NCBI RefSeq assembly: GCF_005405345.1
Contig: NZ_BJDW01000002.1
Location: 62,001 to 126,000, forward strand
Direction: 5' to 3'
Length of the DNA: 64,000 bases
Source: Enterococcus viikkiensis
Lineage (GTDB): Bacteria; Bacillota; Bacilli; Lactobacillales; Enterococcaceae
In this document: positions 9,038-17,280 of the stretch, piece after piece
Layout: every line of letters begins with the position of its first letter
Numbering within the stretch: position 1 is the stretch's first letter
Program-made: the position numbers and the translations under genes
The notes under the pieces: model-generated
Databases searched by the model: none
Seen by the model: only the letters and a program-made list of their open reading frames with translations
Told to the model about the DNA's origin: nothing

Positions 9038-9105
9038 TTTTTAGCAAGAATACCTGTAGCAAACAGTAAATTTTCTGTTAAGGAAAAAAACTTGTCACGA
9101 TTTTA

Positions 9106-9134
9106 TTGCATTGGAATCTTCCTTTATGTATAAT
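9106..9134 (+). promoter_or_regulatory. Promoter of rpsT
   Basis: TTGCAT (9106-9111), a 17-bp spacer and a perfect TATAAT (9129-9134). The leader to the rpsT start is about 50 nt. Confidence 0.8.
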
Positions 9135-9192
9135 GAGTAATGTTGAATTGTACGGCTATAACCGTATAAGACTAAATCCGGAGGTGAAATCC

Positions 9193-9447
9193 ATGCCAAA
9201 CATTGAATCTGCAATCAAACGTGTCCGCACTAGCGAAGCTGCTAACGCTAAAAACTCATCACAAATGAGCGCAATGCGTACAACCGTTAAGAAATTTGAA
9301 GAAGCTGCTGCTGCAGGTGCTGAAAATATGAACGACTTATATAAAGAAGCTGCTAAAGCTATCGATATGGCTGAATCAAAAGGTTTGATCCACAAAAACA
9401 AGGCAAACCGTGATAAAGCACGTCTTTCTAAAAAATTAGCAAAATAA
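9193..9447 (+). CDS. rpsT: 30S ribosomal protein S20
   Basis: An 84-residue, lysine- and alanine-rich helical protein starting [12 protein letters not shown], the standard S20 N-terminus, and ending ARLSKKLAK. It binds 16S rRNA early in 30S assembly. The ATG at 9193 follows GGAGGTG (9180-9186). Its neighbours differ from B. subtilis, where rpsT lies beside holA; here holA is 6.6 kb away with the PFOR operon between them. Confidence 0.97.
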   Translation: MPNIESAIKRVRTSEAANAKNSSQMSAMRTTVKKFEEAAAAGAENMNDLYKEAAKAIDMAESKGLIHKNKANRDKARLSKKLAK

Positions 9448-9448
9448 T

Positions 9449-9477
9449 AAAAACCGATCTTTTGATCGGTTTTTTTA
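9449..9477 (+). terminator. Rho-independent terminator of rpsT
   Basis: AAACCGATC (9451-9459) pairs with GATCGGTTT (9464-9472) across a TTTT loop, followed by T residues. Confidence 0.9.
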
Positions 9478-9492
9478 TTTACACTTACACTT

Positions 9493-9535
9493 AAAAAAAG
9501 CCACCGAATTTTAATAACTAAAATTCGGTGGCTTT
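9493..9535 (-). terminator. Rho-independent terminator of the PFOR operon
   Basis: GCCACCGAATTTT pairs with AAAATTCGGTGGC (about 9497-9534). Read on the minus strand, the T-run lies at 9499-9493. Confidence 0.88.
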
Positions 9536-9540
9536 ACTGC

Positions 9541-12500
9541 TTATTTTATTGTTAACTCACTATAATTTTTAGAACGCTCTTCCATATCTTCCACTGTTTG
9601 ATTCAACATTTCTTCAACGACTTCATCATTTTCCTTGATATTATGCAAAGCAGAAAAACGTGTTTGCTCTTCAAGGAAGTCGTTCATCCTACTGAAGTCA
9701 GCTTTCTTAAAGTCGATCCGCATTGGTTCTTTGCCCTTTTGAGCTCGAACTGGATCAAAACGGTACAGTTGCCAATAGCCGGATTCTACGGCTTCTTTAG
9801 ATTCTTTGATTGATTGGCTCATGCCACCGCGAAGACCATGATTAATACAAGGCGTGTAACCAATAATAATTGATGGCCCTGGGTAAGCTTCAGCCTCTTG
9901 AATTGCCTTCAACGCTTGGGTCGGATTTGCCTCAATCGCAACCTGTGCCACATAAACATCACGATAGGTCATCGCAATCATGCCTAAGTCTTTTTTCTTC
10001 GTCTTCTTCCCACCTGCCGCAAATTTTGCGATGGCAGCAGAAGGAGTCGCTTTAGACATCTGTCCACCCGTGTTGGCATAAAGCTCATTGTCCATGACTA
10101 AAATATTAACATCCTCACCGGAAGCCAGTACATGGTCGATTCCACTAAAGCCGATGTCATATGCCCAACCATCACCGCCAATGATCCATTGACTTGGTTT
10201 TACGAACATATCCTTGTCCGCTAAAATCGACTGCAGCTCTTCATTCGTTTCACCACTTAATGTCGCTTTTAGCTTAGCGGCTCGTTGCTGACTGCCTTCG
10301 CCTTCTTGCATATGATCTAGCCAATCTTGTAATTGAGCCTTAGTATCCTCCGACCCTACGCCTTTGTCCAAGATGGTTTTGATTTTGTTAGCTACTCGAT
10401 TTCGTTTGGTCATATTCGCCACGTGCATCCCTAGACCATATTCAGCGTTGTCCTCAAAGAGTGAGTTACTCCAAGCGGGACCGCAGCCATTTTGATTGAC
10501 GGTATAGGGTGCAGCCGGCGACGAACCGCCCCAAATAGAAGAACAACCAGTTGTGTTAGCAATCATCATGCGATCGCCATAAAGCTGGGTTAAAAGTTTA
10601 ACATAGGGTGTTTCACCACAGCCTGCACAAGCACCGGAGAATTCAAGCAGTGGCTGCTCAAACTGTGACCCTAAGACTGAGAATTTCTTCGCAGGATTTT
10701 CTTTTTGCCGTAATGTCATAGCAAAAGCCCAGTTGATTGCCTGCTCTTTTTGATCTTCGTAAGACTTCATGACTAGCGCTTTTTCTTTTGCTGGACACAC
10801 TTCGGCACAAAGTCCGCATCCGGTACAATCTTCTAAAGAAACTTGAATCCGATATTTTAGGCCACTTTTCCCTTTCATATCGCGTGTAATAAAACCTGCT
10901 GGTGCATCCTCCAACTCTTCGTCATCCGCCAAGAATGGTCGAATCGCCGCGTGGGGACAAACAAAGGCGCATTCATTACACATCGTACAAGCCTCAGGAA
11001 TCCATTCAGGCACTTCTAAAGCGATCCCTCGCTTCTCGTAGGCTGCTGTGCCAGAAGGCATTACACCGCCTAACATGCCGTTTTCGATCAAGTCATTAAC
11101 TGAAAGCTGATTGCCTTCTTGACGATTGATGGGCTCTAGAATATTGCGGATATAAGCTGGCTTGCTCAGATCCGTTTCTTTGATCTGTTCCTTGACTTCT
11201 AACGTTGCCCATTCAGCTGGGATCTCGATTTTTTTCAACTCAGCAACCGTCAAATCAATCGCCTGCCAGTTTCGCTCCACGATGGTTCTCGACTTTTTAC
11301 CATAAGCAGCGTCAACTTCACCCTTAAGTAATGGCAAATAGGTCTCGTGATCCATGATATCTGTCAGCTCAAAGAAAGCTGTTGACATGACTTGATTGAT
11401 TCGCCCACCTAACCCGGCTTTTTGAGCGATTTCCATCGCGTTAATAGTATAGAAATTAATCTGATGCTCTGCTAAATAGCGTTTGATCCGGCTTGGCAAT
11501 AACTGCCGGACTTTCTCTTCATCCCAAACAGTATTCAGTAAGAAGGTCCCGCCATCTTTTAGCCCCTTCACCAAATCATATTGATGGATGTAAGCGCTGT
11601 TATGACAGCCGATAAAATCAGCCGCCTCTACGTTATACGTCGAAAGAATCGGTTCTTTCCCAAAACGTAAATGAGAATTTGTCAATCCACCCGATTTTTT
11701 GGAATCATAAGAGAAATAGGCCTGAGCATAATAATCAGTGTTATTTCCGATGATTTTGATGGCTTGTTTATTGGCTCCCACCGTTCCATCAGAACCGAGT
11801 CCCAAAAATTTTGCTTGGAAGGTTGATTCTGGTGTCAGATCTAGGATATCACTCATTGGTAAAGACAAGTGAGTGACATCATCATTGATCCCAATAGTAA
11901 AGCGTTGCTTCATCTCATTGATCGGTAATACTAAATGATTAAACACGCCTACGATTTGGTCTGGTGTCACATCTTTTGAAGCGATTCCGTACCGTCCACC
12001 AATCACAATTGGACGATTCGAATGACGATATAAGACACTCTGTACATCTAATAATAGTGGTTCCCCATCGGATCCAGGTTCTTTGGTCCGGTCTAGTACA
12101 GCAACTTTCTCAACACTTGCTGGCAATTTCGCTAATAGATTTTCTGCCGGGAACGGACGATACAAATGGATATCGATAAAGCCGACTTTGCGGCCATTCG
12201 TATTTAAATAATCCACAGTTTGTTGGATCGTTGGCGAAGCTGAACCCATTGCGATGATGACTTCCGTTGCTTCCGGATCTCCATAATAATTTGTCAAATC
12301 ATACTCAGTGCCTCGCAAATCATTGATCTTATTCATGTATTTCTGAACGATCGCAGGCATTTCATCGTAGTAACGATTAACTGTTTCTCTTTGTTGAAAA
12401 TGAATATCAGGGTTTTGTGCCGTTCCAGAAACATTCGGACGATTCGGATTCATTCCTAATCGTCTGAACTCCGCTAAGGCATCCCAGTTCATCATTGCCT

Positions 12501-13074
12501 TCAAGTCTTCATAATCAAGTACTTCGATTTTTTGCAGCTCATGACTCGTTCTAAAGCCGTCAAAAAAATTCAGAAAAGGTAGCTTACCTTCAATACTCGC
12601 TAAGTGAGCCACGGCGGATAGATCCATGACTTCTTGAACGCCCCCTTCAGCCAACATACAAAATCCTGTCTGGCGAGCAGCCATTACATCACTATGATCG
12701 CCGAAAATACTCAATGCATTGGTAGAGACCGCTCGCGCAGCTACATGAAAAACAGTCGGTAATAATTCGCCAGCAATCTTAAACATATTCGGAATCATCA
12801 ATAATAATCCCTGTGAAGCGGTATACGTGGTTGTTAAGACACCTGTTTTTAATGAGCCGTGTACGGTTCCGGCAGCCCCAGCTTCTGACTGCATTTCAAC
12901 GACTTTGACCGTCTCATTGAAAATATTTTTACGTCCTTGTTCTGCCCATTCATCGACAACTTCCGCCATCGTCGAACTAGGAGTGATGGGATAGATTCCG
13001 GCAACCTCGGTGAAGGCGTAAGAAATATGAGCTGCCGCAGTATTTCCATCCATTGTTTTCATCGTTTTCATCAT
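9541..13074 (-). CDS. nifJ: Pyruvate:ferredoxin (flavodoxin) oxidoreductase
   Basis: A single-chain PFOR of about 1177 residues. It oxidatively decarboxylates pyruvate to acetyl-CoA and CO2 with a low-potential carrier. Domains in order: N-terminal pyrimidine-binding domain (YPITPSSTMAE), CoA/transketolase-like middle domains, two [4Fe-4S] motifs (CTMCNECAFVCP and CTGCGLCAEVCP), a proximal-cluster region with CAGCGETPY, and the TPP domain (GGDGWAYDIGFSG). Full family length. The start lies in a run of ATGs; I chose 13074 behind GAGG at 5 nt, with 13071 possible. It is last in an operon with flavodoxin and two Nfn-like subunits. Confidence 0.93.
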   Translation of the reverse strand: MMKTMKTMDGNTAAAHISYAFTEVAGIYPITPSSTMAEVVDEWAEQGRKNIFNETVKVVEMQSEAGAAGTVHGSLKTGVLTTTYTASQGLLLMIPNMFKIAGELLPTVFHVAARAVSTNALSIFGDHSDVMAARQTGFCMLAEGGVQEVMDLSAVAHLASIEGKLPFLNFFDGFRTSHELQKIEVLDYEDLKAMMNWDALAEFRRLGMNPNRPNVSGTAQNPDIHFQQRETVNRYYDEMPAIVQKYMNKINDLRGTEYDLTNYYGDPEATEVIIAMGSASPTIQQTVDYLNTNGRKVGFIDIHLYRPFPAENLLAKLPASVEKVAVLDRTKEPGSDGEPLLLDVQSVLYRHSNRPIVIGGRYGIASKDVTPDQIVGVFNHLVLPINEMKQRFTIGINDDVTHLSLPMSDILDLTPESTFQAKFLGLGSDGTVGANKQAIKIIGNNTDYYAQAYFSYDSKKSGGLTNSHLRFGKEPILSTYNVEAADFIGCHNSAYIHQYDLVKGLKDGGTFLLNTVWDEEKVRQLLPSRIKRYLAEHQINFYTINAMEIAQKAGLGGRINQVMSTAFFELTDIMDHETYLPLLKGEVDAAYGKKSRTIVERNWQAIDLTVAELKKIEIPAEWATLEVKEQIKETDLSKPAYIRNILEPINRQEGNQLSVNDLIENGMLGGVMPSGTAAYEKRGIALEVPEWIPEACTMCNECAFVCPHAAIRPFLADDEELEDAPAGFITRDMKGKSGLKYRIQVSLEDCTGCGLCAEVCPAKEKALVMKSYEDQKEQAINWAFAMTLRQKENPAKKFSVLGSQFEQPLLEFSGACAGCGETPYVKLLTQLYGDRMMIANTTGCSSIWGGSSPAAPYTVNQNGCGPAWSNSLFEDNAEYGLGMHVANMTKRNRVANKIKTILDKGVGSEDTKAQLQDWLDHMQEGEGSQQRAAKLKATLSGETNEELQSILADKDMFVKPSQWIIGGDGWAYDIGFSGIDHVLASGEDVNILVMDNELYANTGGQMSKATPSAAIAKFAAGGKKTKKKDLGMIAMTYRDVYVAQVAIEANPTQALKAIQEAEAYPGPSIIIGYTPCINHGLRGGMSQSIKESKEAVESGYWQLYRFDPVRAQKGKEPMRIDFKKADFSRMNDFLEEQTRFSALHNIKENDEVVEEMLNQTVEDMEERSKNYSELTIK

Positions 13075-13085
13075 TTGCACCTCGC

Positions 13086-14495
13086 TTAAACCAATTGCTC
13101 CTGCTTTGTTTTTTGAATATATTGATCGATTTCATTTGCTGCTATTTTACCGGCACCCATTGCCAAGATGACTGTCGCAGCTCCAGTAACGATATCTCCG
13201 CCTGCAAAAACGCCTGGGATCGATGTCTCACAAGATTCTTCATCTGCGTCGATATAGCCCCATTTGTTCAAAGCTAACTCTGGAAAAGTGTCTAATAAGA
13301 CTTTGTTCGCACCTTGACCGATTGCTTCGATTGCGGTATCTGCTTCAATAATAAATTCACTTCCGGGAATCACAATCGGACGGCGACGACCAGATTCATC
13401 AGGTTCGCCTAATTCCATTTGCATGCATTTTACCGCAGTCAGGCGACCATTGCCGTCATCCAGATACTCAATCGGATTACTCAACCAATGGTAATTGATT
13501 CCTTCTTCTACTGAATGATGGTATTCTTCTTCACGGGCTGGCAATTCCTCTAATGAGCGACGATAAACGATCGATACATTTTCCGCGCCTAATCGTTTGG
13601 CTGATCTAGCCGCATCCATCGCGACGTTTCCGCCACCGATTACCACAACATTTTCTGATTTTTGGACCGGCGTATCGTATTGAGGGAATTGATAGCCATG
13701 CATCAAGTTGACCCGCGTCAAATATTCACTAGAAGAATAGACCCCGTTCAATGAGGTTCCTTTAATTCCTTGAAATCTTGGCGCCCCAGCTCCAACAGAG
13801 AGGTAACAAGCGTCAAATTCCTCGATAATTTCATTCATAGTAATGGTTTTCCCAACAACTACATTTGTTTCTAAATTAACTCCTTGAGCGATAATTCGAT
13901 CGATTTCTTGTTTGACAATTTTTTTTGGCAAGCGAAATTCTGGAATGCCGTATGTCAAAACACCACCGGGTGAATGTAGCGCTTCATAGATCGTCACATC
14001 ATAGCCTAATTTAGCCAAATCGCCAGCAGTAGTTAGTCCAGACGGACCTGAACCAATGACTGCGACCCGCCCCTTATTTTGCCCCACTTCATGAGCTTCA
14101 TAAGGCTGGTCTAACGCCCAATCGGCTACCAAGCGTTCCAATTTTCCGATTGCTACTGGTTCAAACTTCTTAGAGCGGCCTAACCGGCAAACCATTTCGC
14201 ACTGCTTTTCTTGCGGGCAAACCCGACCACAAATCGCCGGCAAGTTGGTGTAACGGCTTAGCACTTCATAGGCTTGAGACATATCACCCTCTGCGATTGC
14301 TTGAATAAAGCCTGGGATATCGATCATGACTGGACATTTATCAATACAAGGCGCATTTTTACATTGTAAACAACGGCTTGCTTCTAGCTGTCCTTCTTCC
14401 AGCGTGTAACCCAATGCCACTTCATCGAAGTTATGCTTGCGAATCTCAGGTGCTTGCTCTTTCATTGGCGTCTTGGTATAACTACGTTTAGCCAT
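13086..14495 (-). CDS. NAD(P)-dependent FAD/Fe-S oxidoreductase, GltD/NfnB-like large subunit
   Basis: A 469-residue flavoprotein of the GltD/NfnB/SudA group. The N-terminus has two cysteine clusters for [4Fe-4S] centres (CLQCKNAPCIDKCP, then CGRVCPQEKQCEMVC). The FAD fold GSGPSGLTTAGDLAKLGY follows, then an NAD(P)H fold VVIGGGNVAMDAARSA with YRRS, and the C-terminal GDIVTGAATVILAMG. No glutamate synthase large subunit is nearby, and the partner upstream is NfnA-like, so NADH-dependent ferredoxin/flavodoxin:NADP oxidoreductase is more likely than glutamate synthase. The second ATG (14495) suits AGGTG better than 14501; either way it overlaps the upstream gene. Confidence 0.8.
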   Translation of the reverse strand: MAKRSYTKTPMKEQAPEIRKHNFDEVALGYTLEEGQLEASRCLQCKNAPCIDKCPVMIDIPGFIQAIAEGDMSQAYEVLSRYTNLPAICGRVCPQEKQCEMVCRLGRSKKFEPVAIGKLERLVADWALDQPYEAHEVGQNKGRVAVIGSGPSGLTTAGDLAKLGYDVTIYEALHSPGGVLTYGIPEFRLPKKIVKQEIDRIIAQGVNLETNVVVGKTITMNEIIEEFDACYLSVGAGAPRFQGIKGTSLNGVYSSSEYLTRVNLMHGYQFPQYDTPVQKSENVVVIGGGNVAMDAARSAKRLGAENVSIVYRRSLEELPAREEEYHHSVEEGINYHWLSNPIEYLDDGNGRLTAVKCMQMELGEPDESGRRRPIVIPGSEFIIEADTAIEAIGQGANKVLLDTFPELALNKWGYIDADEESCETSIPGVFAGGDIVTGAATVILAMGAGKIAANEIDQYIQKTKQEQLV

Positions 14496-15324
14496 TGGCA
14501 TTCACCTGCTTTTCATATCTTTCGTTAGAGAGCTGTTCTTCAGGTCGATATTGCTGCATGCGATTAACAAATTCATCCCAGTCAACTTCTTCGCCTAAAA
14601 ATTCAGGACCATCCACACAAGCGAACTTAATCGAATCCGCCACTGTCACTCGGCAGCCGCCGCACATGCCGGTGCCGTCAATCATGATTGGATTTAAAGA
14701 GACATAGATCGGCGTATTGTATTTTTGCGCGGTAAGCGTACAGAACTTCATCATGATACTAGGGCCGATCGCCCAAGTCATCACGACTTCTTCCCGTTTG
14801 AATACAGCCTCCATCGCATTCGTGACTACTCCTTTTTGCCCAATGGAGCCGTCGTCAGTCATTAAGATGAGTTCATCCGAATATTTGGCACAATCCTCCT
14901 GTAAGATCAGTAATTCCGCATTTTTCGCTCCCAAGATAGTAATGACGCGGTTGCCCGCTTCTTTCAGTGCCTTAACAATTGGAAATAGCGCAGCGATGCC
15001 AACACCTCCACCAACTAAGAGAACGGTTCCATAATTTTCGATGTCGGTCGCCTTACCCAGAGGACCAACAATATACCTTAATGCTTCGCCTGCTCTAACG
15101 GTGGCAAGTTGTGCGGTCGTTTTACCGATTACTTGAAAAATTAGTCGAACCCAGCCAGCTTCTGTATCCGTATCAACAACCGTTAATGGAATCCGTTCGC
15201 CGTACTCATCGATTCGCAGAATGACAAATTGTCCAGCCTTTGCCTTCTTAGCGATCCGAGGGGCATCGACTAGAATCTCAAATTCCGTAGGTGCCAATTC
15301 TTTTCGCTCTAATACCTTAAACAA
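14488..15324 (-). CDS. Ferredoxin--NADP reductase-like FAD/[2Fe-2S] subunit (NfnA/SudB/PyrK-like)
   Basis: A 278-residue protein of the PyrK/NfnA family. The FAD-binding beta barrel (IPLTVVDTD; FQVIGKTTAQL) is followed by a nucleotide-binding fold (VLLVGGGVGIAALFPIVKAL). A C-terminal cluster motif DGTGMCGGCRVTV plus a later FACVDGPEF provides the three cysteines, with a nearby Asp, used for the [2Fe-2S] centre in NfnA. It is not part of a pyrimidine operon. It overlaps the NfnB-like gene by 8-14 nt, which implies stoichiometric synthesis of an AB complex. Bifurcation activity is inference from family and context. Confidence 0.8.
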   Translation of the reverse strand: MFKVLERKELAPTEFEILVDAPRIAKKAKAGQFVILRIDEYGERIPLTVVDTDTEAGWVRLIFQVIGKTTAQLATVRAGEALRYIVGPLGKATDIENYGTVLLVGGGVGIAALFPIVKALKEAGNRVITILGAKNAELLILQEDCAKYSDELILMTDDGSIGQKGVVTNAMEAVFKREEVVMTWAIGPSIMMKFCTLTAQKYNTPIYVSLNPIMIDGTGMCGGCRVTVADSIKFACVDGPEFLGEEVDWDEFVNRMQQYRPEEQLSNERYEKQVNANG

Positions 15325-15351
15325 ATCTTCACCTCATTTTTTCGTTAAAAC

Positions 15352-15801
15352 TTATTTTACAGCTTCGATCAACGTTTTAACGAAAGCGTTCAAGACTTCC
15401 TCGTCATCATCGTCCGCTTCATTTTCGATTTTCACTGTTTCAGTCGCTTTTTTCGCGCCTGTTTTAGCAAAGGCTTCTTCAAAAGCATCTGCAGCATGGC
15501 AGAAGTAATCCGGATACAGTTCACTATCACCGCTGCCTACAACACCGTAAACCTTGCCAGCCAAATCTTCATCAGGCAATTCTTCGTGTAAATCTTCTAA
15601 ATCAAAAGGCAATTCCCCATCGCCGTCTGTATACGTCGCCAATACACAGATATCTGCATCTTCGTAAAAATCTGCATCCGCATCATCCGCTTCTACTCGC
15701 TCTACGGTAATGTCGTGGGCTTTAAAAGCATCCTCCAAAATTTCAGAAATCCCCTCAGTATTTCCTGTGTTTGATGCGTAAACAATTTTTGCTAGTGTCA
15801 T
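15352..15801 (-). CDS. Flavodoxin
   Basis: A 149-residue acidic protein with the FMN phosphate loop SNTGNTEG near residues 10-17 and the flavodoxin pattern TYTDGDGELPFDLEDLHEEL and GVVGSGDSELYPDYF. It is a soluble one-electron carrier and the likely acceptor for PFOR and donor to the Nfn-like pair. Start choice: ATG at 15801 (MTLAKIVYASNTGN) is the family N-terminus with GGAAGG at 9 nt; 15810 is the alternative. It is first in the operon and rich in Asp/Glu near the C-terminus (EADDDDEE). Confidence 0.9.
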   Translation of the reverse strand: MTLAKIVYASNTGNTEGISEILEDAFKAHDITVERVEADDADADFYEDADICVLATYTDGDGELPFDLEDLHEELPDEDLAGKVYGVVGSGDSELYPDYFCHAADAFEEAFAKTGAKKATETVKIENEADDDDEEVLNAFVKTLIEAVK

Positions 15802-15878
15802 TTTCTTCATCCTTCCTTTAATTGAAATGATATATATAAATAAAGACAAAAAAGACAAATAATGGTCAGTTGGATCAA

Positions 15879-15934
15879 AAATTATTCATCTATTCTGCTT
15901 ATTTCAAATGAAACAATCTACAAAAAAGCGCTTT
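15879..15934 (-). promoter_or_regulatory. Probable promoter of the flavodoxin/PFOR operon with an upstream palindrome
   Basis: On the minus strand, TTGAAA (15907-15902), a 17-bp spacer and TAATTT (15884-15879). About 20 bp upstream of the -35 is the perfect palindrome AAAGCGCTTT (15925-15934). Its CG core recalls a catabolite-responsive element, but flanking positions differ from the cre consensus. The rest of the 318-bp gap between flavodoxin and holA is AT-rich, apart from the holA terminator. Confidence 0.4.
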
Positions 15935-16060
15935 ACTTTTTTCACTCTCTCGCTATATCATACCTCAAAAATGTGAATTGTTAAACATAGATAAGGCTTT
16001 TTAATTTTTAAAATGTAGAAAAATATATTGGCCATTCAATCCAATTTTTTTACTAGCGCA

Positions 16061-16108
16061 AAAAAACTAGCAAAGACTGGAACCATTTTCCCGTTTCTTT
16101 GCTAGTTT
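16061..16108 (-). terminator. Rho-independent terminator of holA
   Basis: ACTAGCAAAGA pairs with TCTTTGCTAGT (16066-16076 with 16096-16106) across a 19-nt loop. The minus-strand T-run is at 16066-16061. Confidence 0.75.
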
Positions 16109-16119
16109 GAATTAGTGAA

Positions 16120-17148
16120 TTATTTTTTGATTTGCTCAGTGGATTTTAGAATAAATAATTGAAAATTTAATTCCTTATCCGCTTGACCAGTTTTGACTTC
16201 GTAATCATTTTCCACCAAATCATCATACATCGAGACTAATAAGTTCAATGGAAATTTGGCTACCTGCTGCATCGCCAGTTTTACGCGATACGGATGAATC
16301 CCTAATGTTTCCGCGATGTTGGCTTGCTGATAACCAATTTTTTGCAAAATTTTGGTTTGTAGTAGCAGACGGATCTGTCCAATTAGGATGGCAGTCAATT
16401 TGATTGTTTCTTCTCCTTGAAGATGCAATTCTTCGTAAGTTTGATACGCTTTAGCGGTATCTCCTTTTAAAATCTGCTCGGTTAGTTCAAAAATATTGTG
16501 CTCCAACGTTTTCGGGACGAGGTCCTCTACTAGTTGCAAGGTAATCGTTCCCCCAGTACCGGCTAAGAGTACTAATTTCTCTACCTCATTCATAGCCTTT
16601 GATAGATCATAATCCGTCAAACGCAAAAATAGATCGAAAGCTTCTCTTGAAATCTTGATATTTTCATTACTAATATAACGCTGTAAAAAGTTTCGCAACT
16701 CTTTTTCCTGTAAAGGTGCCGCATCGATCACCGTTGTCTTTTTCAATGCTTTAGTAATCTTTTTACGGGCATCTAACTTGTTGTAACTGGCCCAAAAGAC
16801 TACGACTGACGTTTCTAAGGGGTGTTTTAGATACTCCAGCAAGGCGTCCGTATCCTGTTCTGGCGTGTTGTTTTTCTTTTCACCAGTTAAAAAATAAGGA
16901 TTCTCCACGAAGATCAAGCGATAGTCACCAAAAAATGGCAACGTTTCAGCCTCATCAATCACTGCACCTAATCCACTTTCTTCCATATCAAAGGACATAA
17001 AATTTAATTCTTCTAAATTATCCTGCTTCATTCGATCGAAGAACGCTTGACGAACTTCTTGTATCAAAAAATCTTCGGTACCAGTAATCAAGTATACCGG
17101 AGCCAGCGGGGCATTTTTGATTTGCTGGAGGGCCTCTTGTGTAGTCAT
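16120..17148 (-). CDS. holA: DNA polymerase III subunit delta
   Basis: A 342-residue clamp-loader subunit that opens the beta sliding clamp at the replication fork. The N-terminal AAA-like fold (APVYLITGTEDFLIQEVRQ), the FVENPYFL strand, and the C-terminal helical domain with LIGQIRLLLQTKILQ match the YqeN/HolA family, at the usual length. The start ATG at 17148 follows AGGAG at 8 nt. As in B. subtilis it lies next to the comE genes. Upstream is a 132-bp AT-rich gap after comEC without a clear terminator. Confidence 0.93.
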   Translation of the reverse strand: MTTQEALQQIKNAPLAPVYLITGTEDFLIQEVRQAFFDRMKQDNLEELNFMSFDMEESGLGAVIDEAETLPFFGDYRLIFVENPYFLTGEKKNNTPEQDTDALLEYLKHPLETSVVVFWASYNKLDARKKITKALKKTTVIDAAPLQEKELRNFLQRYISNENIKISREAFDLFLRLTDYDLSKAMNEVEKLVLLAGTGGTITLQLVEDLVPKTLEHNIFELTEQILKGDTAKAYQTYEELHLQGEETIKLTAILIGQIRLLLQTKILQKIGYQQANIAETLGIHPYRVKLAMQQVAKFPLNLLVSMYDDLVENDYEVKTGQADKELNFQLFILKSTEQIKK

Positions 17149-17280
17149 TTAAATACTCCTATCTAAAGTTAAAAAGAAATTCTATTTTTAATCGTTCTCA
17201 TATCCTCAGTGATTCGATTTTCGAAAAATACTATTCAAAAAAATTTGCTAACCTAAACCTGCTTTTCCATGCTACCACGA

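Noticed and set aside
13086-14495. Glutamate synthase small subunit (gltD) as the name
   Set aside because: No large-subunit gene lies beside it, and its partner is NfnA/PyrK-like in a PFOR operon; NfnB-like is the better description.
14488-15324. Dihydroorotate dehydrogenase electron-transfer subunit (pyrK)
   Set aside because: No pyrimidine genes nearby; overlap with the GltD/NfnB-like gene points to Nfn-type.
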